64,000 bases of DNA from positions 3,348,001 through 3,412,000 of the forward strand of contig NZ_CP094357.1 of NCBI RefSeq assembly GCF_014779555.2, written 5' to 3'. Each line of letters starts with the position of its first letter. The stretch's first letter is position 1. Positions 1 to 9,140 of the stretch are shown here, in pieces. Source of the stretch: Lysobacter capsici. Lineage in GTDB: Bacteria; Pseudomonadota; Gammaproteobacteria; Xanthomonadales; Xanthomonadaceae. The notes below the pieces were generated by a model. That model did no database searches. It saw nothing but the letters and a program-made list of their open reading frames with translations, and had not been told where the DNA came from. Position numbers and translations under genes: made by a program.

Positions 1-798
1 GTGGCGTTGCAGCACCAGGAACAGCAACAGCACCGGCACCACGGTGACCACCGAGCCGGCCATCATCATTTCGTTGTCCTGCACGTGCTCGCGCGACAGC
101 GACGCCAACGCGACCGGCAGGGTCTGCAGGTTCTCGTCGCTGAGCACGATCAGCGGCCACATGAAATCGTTCCAGGCGCCCAGAAAACTGAAGATCGCCA
201 GGGTCACCAGGATCGGCCGCAACGCCGGCAGGACGATCTGGAAGAAGATGCGCAACTCGCCGGCGCCATCGATGCGCGGCGCCTCCAGCAGCTCATCGGG
301 AATCGAGCGCGCGTACTGGCGGACCAGGAAAATGCCGAAGATGCCGGCCATGCCCGGCACCACCGCGCCGGCATAGCTGTTGATCAGGCCCATCTGCTTG
401 AGCATCAGGAACAGCGGCATCATCGACACCTGCGCCGGAATCACCAGCGCCGCGAGCAACACACGGAACACCCGCTCGCGCCCGCCGAAATCGAGTTTGG
501 CGAAGGCATAACCGGCCAGGGTGTTGAGCAGCACCGCGATGATCGTGACCAGGGTCGAGATCAGAAAACTGTTGAACAGGTAGCGGCCCATGCCCATGCG
601 CGCGAACAGTTCGTGGTAGTTGTGCAGGGTCGGGCTGGACGACCACAGCGGCGGCGGAAACGCGCTGGCCTCGCCGGGCTGCATCAGCGAGACCGCGAAC
701 ATCCACAGCAACGGCGCCAGGCTCAGCGCGGCCAGACCGACCAACAGGCCGTTGACGATCGCCTTGGCCAGCCAGGCCGGCATCCCGTCGCGATTCAT
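1..798 (-). CDS. Carbohydrate ABC transporter permease, MalG type (partial, 3' end off window)
   Basis: Inner-membrane permease of a binding-protein-dependent sugar importer; the last codons lie beyond the left edge (266 codons visible). Several hydrophobic segments are visible, and the cytoplasmic EAA loop that docks on the ATPase reads EAPRIDGAGELRIFFQIVLP at about residues 190-209, typical of MalG-type permeases. The ATG at 798-796 overlaps the stop of the upstream permease by 4 bp (ATGA), so translation is probably coupled. It is third in the solute-binding protein, MalF-type, MalG-type order. No ATPase gene is visible here; a shared MsiK/UgpC-type ATPase encoded elsewhere is usual for this family. 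The family is clear; the sugar is not. Confidence 0.9.
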   Translation of the reverse strand, partial: MNRDGMPAWLAKAIVNGLLVGLAALSLAPLLWMFAVSLMQPGEASAFPPPLWSSSPTLHNYHELFARMGMGRYLFNSFLISTLVTIIAVLLNTLAGYAFAKLDFGGRERVFRVLLAALVIPAQVSMMPLFLMLKQMGLINSYAGAVVPGMAGIFGIFLVRQYARSIPDELLEAPRIDGAGELRIFFQIVLPALRPILVTLAIFSFLGAWNDFMWPLIVLSDENLQTLPVALASLSREHVQDNEMMMAGSVVTVVPVLLLFLVLQRH

Positions 799-1673
799 TC
801 GACCCCCTTGCGGCGCGCGATCCACATCAGGCCGCTGGTCGCCACCGTCATCAACACGAACAGCAGGAACGCCACCGCCGAGGCGTTGCCGAGGTTCCAC
901 CACTTGAAGCCTTCCTCGTACATCAGGTACAGCACGCTGACCGTGCTCTGCAGCGGCCCGCCCTGGGTGATGACGTAAGGTTCGGCGAACAACTGGAAAT
1001 AGCCGGCCAGGGTCAGGATGCTGACCATCAACAGCACCGGCCCGAGGATCGGCAAGGTGATGTAGCGGAACTGCCGGCCGTGACTGGCGCCGTCAATGCG
1101 CGCGGCTTCGTACAGGTCTTCCGGGATCGCCTGCAGGCCGGCCAGGAAGATGATCATGTTGTAGCCGAAGTTCTTCCACACCGCGAACAGGATGATGCTC
1201 GGCATCGCCCAGTGCGGGTCGCCGAGCCAGTCGATCGGGTCGATCCCGGCCCACGACAGAACCCAGTTCACCAGGCCGTAGCGGGTATGGAACAGATAGC
1301 GCCAGATCACCGCGACCGCGACCACCGTGGTCACCACCGGCGCGAAGAACGCGGTGCGGAAGAACGGCTTGAAGTAGCCGAGCTTGGAATGCAGCAGCAA
1401 GGCCGCGCCCAGCGACACGCCGATCGACAGCGGCACCCCGACCACGACGAAATACATCGTGTTGCCGAGCGCGCGCCAGAACAGCGGATTGTTGAGCAGG
1501 TTGATGTAGTTATCGAAAGCGACGAAGCGCAGGTTGTCGATATGCGCCAAGGCGTAAATATCGAAGTCGGTCAGGCTCAACGCCAGCGCGGCCAGCACCG
1601 GCAGGCCGAAGAACAGGCCGATCACGGTCAATGCGGGCGCGGCGAACACCCAGCCGGCGGTGGACGGTTTCAT
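795..1673 (-). CDS. Carbohydrate ABC transporter permease, MalF type
   Basis: Inner-membrane permease, 292 aa, partner of the adjacent MalG-type permease. The N-terminus (MKPSTAGWVFAAPALTVIGL) begins with a membrane segment and about six hydrophobic segments follow. The EAA loop (EAARIDGASHGRQFRYITLP) lies near residues 200-220. I start it at the ATG at 1673-1671 because this overlaps the stop of the solute-binding protein gene by 4 bp, the same ATGA coupling as at its own 3' end, and because upstream in-frame sequence is antisense-like and Arg-rich. Substrate inferred from context: oligosaccharides released by the neighbouring glucanase. Confidence 0.92.
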   Translation of the reverse strand: MKPSTAGWVFAAPALTVIGLFFGLPVLAALALSLTDFDIYALAHIDNLRFVAFDNYINLLNNPLFWRALGNTMYFVVVGVPLSIGVSLGAALLLHSKLGYFKPFFRTAFFAPVVTTVVAVAVIWRYLFHTRYGLVNWVLSWAGIDPIDWLGDPHWAMPSIILFAVWKNFGYNMIIFLAGLQAIPEDLYEAARIDGASHGRQFRYITLPILGPVLLMVSILTLAGYFQLFAEPYVITQGGPLQSTVSVLYLMYEEGFKWWNLGNASAVAFLLFVLMTVATSGLMWIARRKGVE

Positions 1674-3085
1674 CCGCCCTCCTTGTTGCTCGCGGCCGGC
1701 GCGGTCGTGGTCTTGATGGTCTGGTGATCGAGCATCCAGCGGCGCTTTTCGAGAATGCGGTCGGCGCGGCGATCGAGTTCTTCGGCCGCCTGATCCACGC
1801 TGACGCGCCCGTTGGCCAGTTGTTCGCCGACCAGTTTGATTTCGGTCGCGATGCGCTCCCACTCCGGCACTTTGGGCGCCGGCCGCGCGCGTTCGAGCTG
1901 ATCGCGGAACGCGCGCGCGTACACATCATTGGCCAGAGCCGGCGTGGCCCAGGCCGCGCGCCGCGGCGGCAGGTTGCCGGTCAGGCCGTGGAAGCGCACC
2001 TGCACCTGCGGCTCGGACAGGTACGAGATCAGTTTCCAGGCCGCGTCCTGGCGCTTGGAACTGCGGAACAGCACGAAGCTCGCGCCGCCGGCGACCGAGG
2101 CGCCCAGGCCGTGTTCGCCCGGCAGCGGCATGGTCATCCATGAGGCCTGCTGCTGCGGCGGCAGTCGTTTCTTGAATTCGGCGATGTTCCAGGGGCCGTT
2201 GACGTAGAAACTGAAATAGCCGCGGCCGAATTCGTTCCACACATTGGCGATCTGGGTATTGCTGGCCAACGGCGCCCACTTGTTGTCGAAGACTTCGCGA
2301 TAGAACGTCAGCGCGCGCTTGAACCCGGGGCTGCGAAAATTGCCGTAGCGCCCGTCGTCGCGCAGCAGCGGATCGGGCGACTGGATGCCCAGGTTCAACA
2401 GCGGCTCGGCTTCGTTGAGCGGCAGCAGCGCGGCATAGCGGTCGGGCCCGACCTCGCGCTTGATCGCCGCCATCGCGATCTTCCATTCGTCCCAAGTCTG
2501 CGGCGGCCGCGCGATACCGGCCTGCTTGAGCAGATCCTGGCGATAGAACGGTAGCCGCGTTTCGACGTACCACGGCACCGCGTACACGGTGCCGCCGATC
2601 ACGCCGGTGTCCCAGGCGCCGGCGAAATAATCACGGCTTTGCAAACCCGGCGTTTGCGCCAGGCGCGGATCGAGCGGGATCAAGGCATCGAGCAAGGCGA
2701 ACTCGGACACCCAGGTATTGCCGATCGCGCACACGTCCGGCAAGGCATCGCCGGCGAACGCGGTCAGCAGCTTCTCGTGCGCGGCGGTGATCGGCAGTTG
2801 CTGCACTTCCACCCGGATGCCGGGATTGCGCCGCTCGAATTCCGGAATCAGCTGGGTGACGACTTCGCCCTCGTAGCCCATCGCCCAGAACCGCACCAAC
2901 TCGCGCCCATCGTCGCGCCGCGTGCAACCGCCGAGCAGCACGACCGCGCACACAAGGATCAAACCTCGTACCGCCCCGTAGCCCGCGCCACCACCACGCC
3001 CACCACGACCCAGTTCCCCCCTTTGCAAAAGGGCGGCCAGGGGGGATTTGCTCTTGGCCACGACCTCGCGCGAACCCGCGCCCAT
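1670..3085 (-). CDS. Extracellular sugar-binding lipoprotein of the ABC transporter
   Basis: Family 1 extracellular solute-binding protein, about 430 aa mature. After a hydrophobic stretch the lipobox is LLGGC, followed by CTRRDDGRELVRFWAMG, the usual first strand of a sugar-binding lobe. It captures the sugar in the periplasm and delivers it to the two permeases that follow with 4-bp overlaps. The start is uncertain. The ATG at 3085 has a GAGG about 10 bases upstream; the ATG at 3166 has no ribosome site and would overlap the preceding gene. With either start the long leader reads through a copy of a dispersed G-rich repeat (3013-3052), which is odd for a signal peptide, so a downstream non-ATG start (a TTG before ILVCAVVLLGGC) is possible. 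Confidence 0.85.
   Translation of the reverse strand: MGAGSREVVAKSKSPLAALLQRGELGRGGRGGGAGYGAVRGLILVCAVVLLGGCTRRDDGRELVRFWAMGYEGEVVTQLIPEFERRNPGIRVEVQQLPITAAHEKLLTAFAGDALPDVCAIGNTWVSEFALLDALIPLDPRLAQTPGLQSRDYFAGAWDTGVIGGTVYAVPWYVETRLPFYRQDLLKQAGIARPPQTWDEWKIAMAAIKREVGPDRYAALLPLNEAEPLLNLGIQSPDPLLRDDGRYGNFRSPGFKRALTFYREVFDNKWAPLASNTQIANVWNEFGRGYFSFYVNGPWNIAEFKKRLPPQQQASWMTMPLPGEHGLGASVAGGASFVLFRSSKRQDAAWKLISYLSEPQVQVRFHGLTGNLPPRRAAWATPALANDVYARAFRDQLERARPAPKVPEWERIATEIKLVGEQLANGRVSVDQAAEELDRRADRILEKRRWMLDHQTIKTTTAPAASNKEGG
3013..3052. repeat. Dispersed G-run repeat inside the leader of the sugar-binding protein gene
   Basis: This stretch (gttcccccctttgcaaaagg, then a G-rich half ending near ggggggatttgct) matches the reverse complement of 20286-20324 with few differences. 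The same element is therefore intergenic at one locus and in frame in a signal-peptide region at the other. Confidence 0.7.
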
Positions 3086-3146
3086 CAAGCGCCGCCTCAG
3101 CGTCCGCACACACCCCAACGCATAAGCCGCCACCACGCTCACGCCG

Positions 3147-4817
3147 TCATTCCGGCTTCGGCGCATTCTGCTTCACCGGCGCATTGGTGCGCCCGGAGCG
3201 CGACTCGGCCTCGCCCAGCGCGCGCGCCGTGGCCGGGTCCATGGTGCCGGCCGGCTTGACCTCCGCCTTGGCCTCGCCCTCGCCCGCCTTCTTGTCCTTG
3301 CCGTCCTTGGCGTCCTTGCCCTGCGCATCCACCGGCGTCAGCCAGCCGCCCTTGAACCCCGCGCGCTCCAGGCCGCTGCGGATATAGGGATTGCGCTTCA
3401 TCACGTTCCAGACGAATTCGTTGCGGTAGTTGCTGATCATCGCCAGGATCGGGCCCTGATCGATGCCGATGTAGTCGCTGGCGACCCAGCCGTGATCGGG
3501 CACCAGGCGGCCGGTCTTCAACGGAATGTCGTAGTTGAAACTGGGATTGAACGAATCCAGGAAACCGTAGCTGGAATAGATGTACTCGCCGTAGCGCTCG
3601 TGCATCGCCACGGTCGTCGGAATCACGATCTCCGGCGCGAACGGCAGGGACGCGATCGCCGCGGTCGGGGCGATGGTGCCGTCGTCGAAATTCTCGCGCA
3701 GGCCGGCGCCGCGCGCCGAATAGTGGCGGAACTGGCGCTGCTCGCCGCGGTAGGTCTGCAAGGTCTGCTGCGGGCCGTCGCTCGCGGTCAGGCCCCACAG
3801 CTCCGGGCCGTAGCCCTCCCACTTCATCGGGTTGGCGATCGCATACGCGCGCTGCGCGTACGCGGCGCGGCGGCTGTTCTCGAAATAATCGATGCCGCGC
3901 TCGCGGATGTATTCGTCCTGGATGCCGCGGAAATCGATCCAGACATGGCTGTACTGATGGCCGAACAAGGGACCGAAGGCCAGGAATTCCTCGCCCTGGT
4001 ACACGCCCCACACGTCGTTGTAGGTGCGCGTCCATACCGTCCAGGCTTCCGGCTCGACCGGGTGCGAGGGCGAACCCAGCGCCAGCACGTACAACAGCAT
4101 GGCCTCGTTGTAGCCCATCCAGTCGTGCTTGATGAAACCGCTCTCGGGAAACCAGCCCATCGAGATCAGCGGCTTGTTCTGCTGCAGCCAGGTCCAGTCC
4201 ACGCGCTTGTACAGCGTGTCGGCGATGTCGCGGATTTCCTTTTCGCGCGGGTCGTCTCGGTCGTAATACGACTGGGTGAACAGCACGCCCATCATCAACA
4301 GGCCGGTGTCCACGCTCGACAGCTCGACCCAGCTGTTGAAGCGCTCGCCCTTCTGCATGTCGAGGAAGTGATAGTAAAAGCCCTTGTACGCGCCCTTGCC
4401 GGTCGGCTGCGGGCCGCTGGGCAGATCGCGCAGGAACTTCAAGGTGGTCAAGGTGCGATCGACCGCCTGGGTGCGATTGACCCAGCCGCGCTCGATCCCG
4501 ATCGGGTACGCGGTCAACGCGAATCCGATCGAGGCGATGCTCGCGAACGGCCGCGACGGGTAGCGGTCGGGGGTCAGGCCGTTTTGTTCGTTGGTGGTGT
4601 CCCAGAAGAACTGGAACGTGCGTTTTTCGATGTCGCGGAACAACGGCGGCAGTTCCAGCCGTTCCTGCTTGAGCGGTTCGATCACCACCGGCTCCGGACT
4701 GACGATCGGCTGGGTCTGCGACTGCGTCTCGGGTTTCTTGCATGCGGACAAAGCGAGCAGCAACGTGCTCAGAACAGCGAATGAGACTGCACGTGTTGTC
4801 GGCTTGGCGCGTTGCAT
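3147..4817 (-). CDS. GH144-type lipoprotein glucanase (glucoamylase-like, PF10091)
   Basis: A 556-aa lipoprotein: the signal peptide ends in LALSAC with the lipid-modified Cys at residue 26. The body matches the glucoamylase-like (PF10091) fold now grouped with GH144 endo-beta-1,2-glucanases: RTFQFFWDTTNEQNGL near 65-80, GWFPESGFIKHDWMGYNEAMLLYVLALGSPSHP in the middle, then FGPLFGHQYSHVWIDFRG and the acidic residues typical of the alpha/alpha-toroid cleft. The last 65 residues are Lys/Glu/Ala-rich low complexity and probably a disordered tail. It sits between the TonB-dependent receptor and the ABC importer genes, so a role cutting imported or surface glucan into transportable oligosaccharides follows. 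Beta-1,2-glucan as substrate is inference from the family only. Confidence 0.85.
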   Translation of the reverse strand: MQRAKPTTRAVSFAVLSTLLLALSACKKPETQSQTQPIVSPEPVVIEPLKQERLELPPLFRDIEKRTFQFFWDTTNEQNGLTPDRYPSRPFASIASIGFALTAYPIGIERGWVNRTQAVDRTLTTLKFLRDLPSGPQPTGKGAYKGFYYHFLDMQKGERFNSWVELSSVDTGLLMMGVLFTQSYYDRDDPREKEIRDIADTLYKRVDWTWLQQNKPLISMGWFPESGFIKHDWMGYNEAMLLYVLALGSPSHPVEPEAWTVWTRTYNDVWGVYQGEEFLAFGPLFGHQYSHVWIDFRGIQDEYIRERGIDYFENSRRAAYAQRAYAIANPMKWEGYGPELWGLTASDGPQQTLQTYRGEQRQFRHYSARGAGLRENFDDGTIAPTAAIASLPFAPEIVIPTTVAMHERYGEYIYSSYGFLDSFNPSFNYDIPLKTGRLVPDHGWVASDYIGIDQGPILAMISNYRNEFVWNVMKRNPYIRSGLERAGFKGGWLTPVDAQGKDAKDGKDKKAGEGEAKAEVKPAGTMDPATARALGEAESRSGRTNAPVKQNAPKPE

Positions 4818-4940
4818 GAAACTCGAAACCCCTGTGTTGTGATTGGAACCCGATGCCGGTGACGCTATCTATGACCGGCGAAGCGGCCCATGGTTCTTTG
4901 CCGATGCCGGCCGTCCGCGAACGGACGGCCGGGATGCGGG

Positions 4941-7900
4941 TTACCAGCTGAAGCCCATCGACAGCTTGAACATGCGGGTCGGCAGGATGATGCCGTCCTG
5001 GTGATCGCCGAAATTGGCGTTCGGCGCGTTCAAGCGGCCGGCGAAGGTGTCGTACTGGTTGTAGTTGCGCGCGTTGGTGACGTTGAGCACGTCGCCGCGG
5101 ATGCGGAACTTGATGCCGGCGCCGGTATCGAACTCCTTGGTCACCGCCAGATCGAGCTGCTTGAAGCCGATGGTCTTATCCGGCTTGAACTGATCGGTGA
5201 AGCAGAAATTGTCGTTGGGCCCGGACTGCGAGCAGTTGACGAAGTAGTAACCGGTCGGGCTGGCCAGGGTCATCTTGCCGGAGAAGGTCAGGCCCCAGGG
5301 ACCATCGTAGATACCGGTTGCGACCAGCCGATTACGCGGCACGCCCTTGGCATCGTGCCAGCCGAACCCGGACAGGTTCGGATGATCGAGCGAGAACGAC
5401 TCGCCGTTCTCGCGGTTTTCCTCGGCATCGGTGAAGGTGTACGCGAGGGTCACGCCCCAGCCCGATTCGCGCGTGTACGGCTTGTCGATCTTGACCAGCA
5501 ACGAGTTGGCGCGGGTTTCGATGCCGTTGACGCCCAGGATCAGCGCGCGGCCGAATCCGGGAATGCCGGCGCCGAACGGCGCGCCCCACACCGCGTCGGG
5601 CGCCGGATAGAACGAGCCGTCCGGATTGCGATTGCCCAGCAGGAACGCGAAACCGTCCTTGCTGACGATGCGCGACACGCCGATGTCGGTCTGCCATTCG
5701 GTCTCGCCGATCATCACCGCGTTGCGCATGCCGATGCTGTACTGATCCGAGTACGGCGTCTTGAGATCGTTGTTGAGCAGGAACACTTCGCGGCCGGTGT
5801 TCGGATTGGCCGCGACCAAGGCTTCCAGCGCCTCGCGGCTCAGCAGGCCGGGATTGAAGGCCAGGCAGTCGCCGACGCCCGGCGTGCAGGCATGACCGGG
5901 CTGATTGAACCGGAACGAATAGGTCGGGAACGTGCCCTTGGTGGTTTCCAGCTGCAGATTGTTGAAGATGTTGCGGTCGTAGGCGCGACCGGCGCCGCCG
6001 TAGATCACATGCCGCTGGTCGGCGTTGAGATCGTAGGAGAAGCCCAGGCGCGGCTGGAACGCGTCCTTGAAGTTGCTGCGTTCGCGGCCGGTGCTGATGT
6101 AATCGTTCAGATCGACGCCGCCGCGCGCCAACGTCTGGCGATAGGTCTGCCCGGACGGTGCGCGCGGATCCTGGCTGTTGAGCGCATTGACCACGTCGTT
6201 CGGCGTGCGGTAGTCGGTGTAGACGTCGCTGGTCTCGTAATCCCAGCGCACGCCGAGGTTCAAGGTCAGCTTGTCGTTGACCTCCCAGTCGTCCTGGATG
6301 TAGATGCCGAACTGCTTGTTGTTCGACTTGACGCTGCCGTCGGCGATCCCCGGCAGACCGGCGCCGAAGCGCACCAGATAGGGCGAGGCCAGATCGCCAT
6401 TGATGTCGTAGAAGAACTGCGGATTGAACGGGATCTGCTCGGTCGCGCTGATGTCGATCGACTTGTACTTGATGCCGGTCTTGATGGTGTGGCTGCCGTG
6501 CCACTGCAGGTCGGTGAAGGTCAGGTCGTCCTGGAACGAATACCCCTTCTGCGCCTTGTCCTGGAAATTCTCGCCCGGCCCGGCGTTGAGCACGCGCTTG
6601 TCGCCGGTCGAGTTGATGTCGGCGCGGGTCAGCACATAGCCGTTACCGAACGAATTGGCGCGCGGGTTGTAGCTGCCGTCCTCGTAGGTGATGTGGGCAT
6701 CGTTGAGCCAGCCGTTGCCGGTGTACTGGTAACGCAGGTCCAGGCGCTTGTCGCTGTTGTCCTTGGCGGTGCCGAACGGAACGGTGCTGATGCCGTCCAC
6801 GCCGGTGATTTCGGTTTCGTCGCGGTACTTGCCGGTCAGTTCGAAATAATGGTTTTCGCCGAGGGTCAGGTCGACCTTGCCGAAATACAGGTCTTCCTTG
6901 AACGGCGCGTTGACGCCGCCGACCAGCGATTGGAACTGCGCCGGCAACTGCGCGGCGGTCACGCCCTCGCCCGGCTTGATCGTGAACGGCGTGTTGTATT
7001 CCTTCGCCTCATAGGCGACGAAGAAATGCATCTTGTCCTGGATGATCGGGCCGCCGAAGGAGATGCCGTACTGCTCTTCCTTCGAGTCGGTCTTCTTGCC
7101 GGACTTGTCTTCGGCCGGGGTCGGCGAACGCCACTTCTCGGAGGTGTGATCCCAGAAGAAATCGCCGTGGAATTCGTTGGTGCCCGAACGGGTCACCGCG
7201 GTGATCGCGGCGCTGCTGAGCTGGTCGAACTCGGCCTTGTAGTTCGAGGTGATGACCTTGTACTCGCCGATCGCCGACTGCGGGAACGGATTGCCGCGGG
7301 TGTCGTCCTGGCCGCCGACGCCGCCGGGCAGCACATAGTTCTTCTGGCCCACGCCGTCGATGTAGACGTTGACGCCGTTGGAGCTCTGCGCGCCGCTGCG
7401 GATCGAGGTCGAGCCGTTGCCCGATTGCACGAACTGCACGCCCGGCACGGTATCGGCGAAGGCGAGGAAGTTGCGCGTGCCCTGCGGCAGCGATTCGATC
7501 TGCTTGTTGGAGATGTAGGTGGCGTTCTCGGAGGTGCGCACTTCGGCCAGCGCCGAGGACGTCACCGTGACCTTGTCCAGATCGGTCGCCTCGCCCGCCG
7601 GCGCGGTCTCCGCGACGCCGCCGGTCGACAGGTTCAAGGTCGCCGACTGGCCGACCGCGACGGTGACGTTGCGGGTGTTGCTTTGCCCATCGGCGTTGAC
7701 GTCGATGCGGTAGGTGCCCGGCGGCAGGCCGGCCAGGGTGTAGTTGCCGTCGGCGGTGGTCTGCACCTTGCGGACCAGGCCGCTGGCGGTGTTGGTGGCG
7801 GTCACGCTGGCGTTGGCGGCGGGACCGGCGTTGCCGCTGATCGTGCCGCGAATGGTCGCGGCGGTGCTTTGCGCCAAGGCGACCGGCGCGGCCATCGCCA

Positions 7901-7997
7901 GGCAGCTGGCGAGCGCGCAGGCCAGCAGGTTGCGGCCGGTGTCGAAGCGCAAGCCGGATCTGGGGCGTTGCGGGGTTTGCGGATTGGTCTGATTCAT
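4941..7997 (-). CDS. TonB-dependent receptor, Oar-like, with N-terminal carboxypeptidase-regulatory-like domain
   Basis: Outer-membrane receptor, 1018 aa. A signal peptide ending in APVALAQ is followed by a carboxypeptidase-regulatory-like beta-sandwich (TIRGTISGNAGPAANASVTATN, about 40-120), a plug domain (about 140-260) and a C-terminal beta-barrel ending in Phe-Ser-Trp. The start is fixed by a strong ribosome site (GGAGGAACGCTCATG) before the ATG at 7997; an upstream in-frame ATG would place that site inside the gene. It is the outer-membrane import step for the glucanase/ABC locus downstream. The LacI-type operator at 8058-8073 lies 61 bases upstream of the start. Oar-like receptors lack an obvious single substrate class, so glycan uptake rests on context. 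Confidence 0.92.
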   Translation of the reverse strand: MNQTNPQTPQRPRSGLRFDTGRNLLACALASCLAMAAPVALAQSTAATIRGTISGNAGPAANASVTATNTASGLVRKVQTTADGNYTLAGLPPGTYRIDVNADGQSNTRNVTVAVGQSATLNLSTGGVAETAPAGEATDLDKVTVTSSALAEVRTSENATYISNKQIESLPQGTRNFLAFADTVPGVQFVQSGNGSTSIRSGAQSSNGVNVYIDGVGQKNYVLPGGVGGQDDTRGNPFPQSAIGEYKVITSNYKAEFDQLSSAAITAVTRSGTNEFHGDFFWDHTSEKWRSPTPAEDKSGKKTDSKEEQYGISFGGPIIQDKMHFFVAYEAKEYNTPFTIKPGEGVTAAQLPAQFQSLVGGVNAPFKEDLYFGKVDLTLGENHYFELTGKYRDETEITGVDGISTVPFGTAKDNSDKRLDLRYQYTGNGWLNDAHITYEDGSYNPRANSFGNGYVLTRADINSTGDKRVLNAGPGENFQDKAQKGYSFQDDLTFTDLQWHGSHTIKTGIKYKSIDISATEQIPFNPQFFYDINGDLASPYLVRFGAGLPGIADGSVKSNNKQFGIYIQDDWEVNDKLTLNLGVRWDYETSDVYTDYRTPNDVVNALNSQDPRAPSGQTYRQTLARGGVDLNDYISTGRERSNFKDAFQPRLGFSYDLNADQRHVIYGGAGRAYDRNIFNNLQLETTKGTFPTYSFRFNQPGHACTPGVGDCLAFNPGLLSREALEALVAANPNTGREVFLLNNDLKTPYSDQYSIGMRNAVMIGETEWQTDIGVSRIVSKDGFAFLLGNRNPDGSFYPAPDAVWGAPFGAGIPGFGRALILGVNGIETRANSLLVKIDKPYTRESGWGVTLAYTFTDAEENRENGESFSLDHPNLSGFGWHDAKGVPRNRLVATGIYDGPWGLTFSGKMTLASPTGYYFVNCSQSGPNDNFCFTDQFKPDKTIGFKQLDLAVTKEFDTGAGIKFRIRGDVLNVTNARNYNQYDTFAGRLNAPNANFGDHQDGIILPTRMFKLSMGFSW

Positions 7998-8057
7998 GAG
8001 CGTTCCTCCCTCCAAGGAGCACGTACTGCAAGGTTGCGTGGTGGTGCGGCTGTTCTG

Positions 8058-8073
8058 GTGTAATCGCTTACAC
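8058..8073. promoter_or_regulatory. LacI-family operator before the TonB-dependent receptor gene
   Basis: GTGTAATCGCTTACAC: the arms GTGTAA and TTACAC are perfectly inverted around TCGC. This is the architecture of LacI/GalR operators, placed between the receptor start (7997) and the lacI-type gene (stop 8100). Repression of the receptor and downstream genes is inferred. Confidence 0.75.
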
Positions 8074-8099
8074 GCGCGACCAAATTTTTTTCGCCGCGA

Positions 8100-9140
8100 T
8101 CAGGCACCGCCCCCTCGGCGAACTCCCGACTCGCGCACGATCAATTCCGGCCGCAACGGCTCGCTACGCCGCGGTTCTTCTTGGTTGTGTTGCGATTCCT
8201 GCACGCCGGTATCCGCGCTCAGACGCGTCAGCAACAGACGCGCCGCGCGGGCACCGAGCTGGGCGATATTGACCCGCATGGTCGTGAGCGTCGGGTGGAC
8301 GTAACGGGCCAGCGGGATGTCGTCGAATCCGGCCAGGGCGATATCGTCCGGCACCTTGACCCCGGCCTGCACGAACGAAAACAGACAGCCCAGGGCCATC
8401 ATGTCGTTGGCCGCGAACAACGCATCGGGCCGTTGCCCGGCGGCGAGCAAGGCCTGTCCGGCGGCATGGCCGGAGGCTTCGTCGAACGCGCCCGGCAGCA
8501 CCCATTCGGACGCATCCGGCAGCAGACGCGCGAGCGCTTCGCGGTAGCCGCGCAGGCGCTCGTGGGCGTCGAAATTGTCTTCGGGGCCGGCGATGAAGGC
8601 GATCCGGCGATGACCGCAGGCGACCAGATGCTCGGTCATGGCCTGGGCGCCGCCGTAATTGTCCACGCTCAGCGACAGCACGTCGGGCGACGCGTCCTGG
8701 GTGTTGATCAGCACCACCGGCAGCGCCGAGGCCAGTTCCTCGACGATCGACACCTGCGCGGCGGCGTACGGCGACATCACCAGCAAGCCGTCGACCCGGC
8801 CGCGCATCGCGCGCAAGGCGGCGACTTGCTCGTCCGGTCGGCCGTGATAGCTCGACACCAGCAGATGCAGGCGGTGTTCGCGCGCGACCAGATCGACGCC
8901 GCGCACCAGTTCGGAAAAGAATTCGCCGTGCAGATCGGGCAGCACCACGCCCAAAGTGTGGGTACGCCGGCTGCTGAGGCTGCGGGCCGCGGCATGCGGC
9001 GTGTAGCGCAGGTCGTTGGCGACCGCGAGCACGCGCCGACGCACGTCCTCGGCCACGTTGCCGTGGCCGTTCAAGGTCCGCGATACGGTCGCCACCGACA
9101 CTTGGGCCGCGCGGGCGACATCTTTGATCGTCACGCTCAC
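8100..9140 (-). CDS. LacI-family transcriptional regulator of the glycan locus
   Basis: A 346-aa repressor. The N-terminal helix-turn-helix reads TIKDVARAAQVSVATVSRTLNG, and the hinge helix follows (TPHAAARSLSSRRTHTLGVVLPDL). The rest is a periplasmic-binding-protein-like effector domain (LSSRRTHTLGVVL, then NDMMALGCL, AGFDDIPLARYVHPTLTTMRV). I start at the GTG at 9140 since the HTH must lie near the N-terminus; an ATG at 9272 would run through the operator region. Transcribed in the same direction as the receptor, with an operator between. Operators also lie upstream of its own start, suggesting autoregulation. The inducer is probably a sugar from the glucan. Confidence 0.93.
   Translation of the reverse strand: MSVTIKDVARAAQVSVATVSRTLNGHGNVAEDVRRRVLAVANDLRYTPHAAARSLSSRRTHTLGVVLPDLHGEFFSELVRGVDLVAREHRLHLLVSSYHGRPDEQVAALRAMRGRVDGLLVMSPYAAAQVSIVEELASALPVVLINTQDASPDVLSLSVDNYGGAQAMTEHLVACGHRRIAFIAGPEDNFDAHERLRGYREALARLLPDASEWVLPGAFDEASGHAAGQALLAAGQRPDALFAANDMMALGCLFSFVQAGVKVPDDIALAGFDDIPLARYVHPTLTTMRVNIAQLGARAARLLLTRLSADTGVQESQHNQEEPRRSEPLRPELIVRESGVRRGGGA

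Noticed and set aside
3147-4817. Glucoamylase (starch-cleaving GH15) call
   Set aside because: The domain is the PF10091 type linked to GH144, and neighbours suit glucan import; the GH15 catalytic motifs were not seen.
4890-8063. A 1057-residue open frame on the plus strand opposite the TonB-dependent receptor
   Set aside because: Val/Asp/Arg/Gly-rich composition of an antisense frame in high-G+C DNA; the minus strand encodes a well-formed receptor with signal peptide and strong ribosome site.
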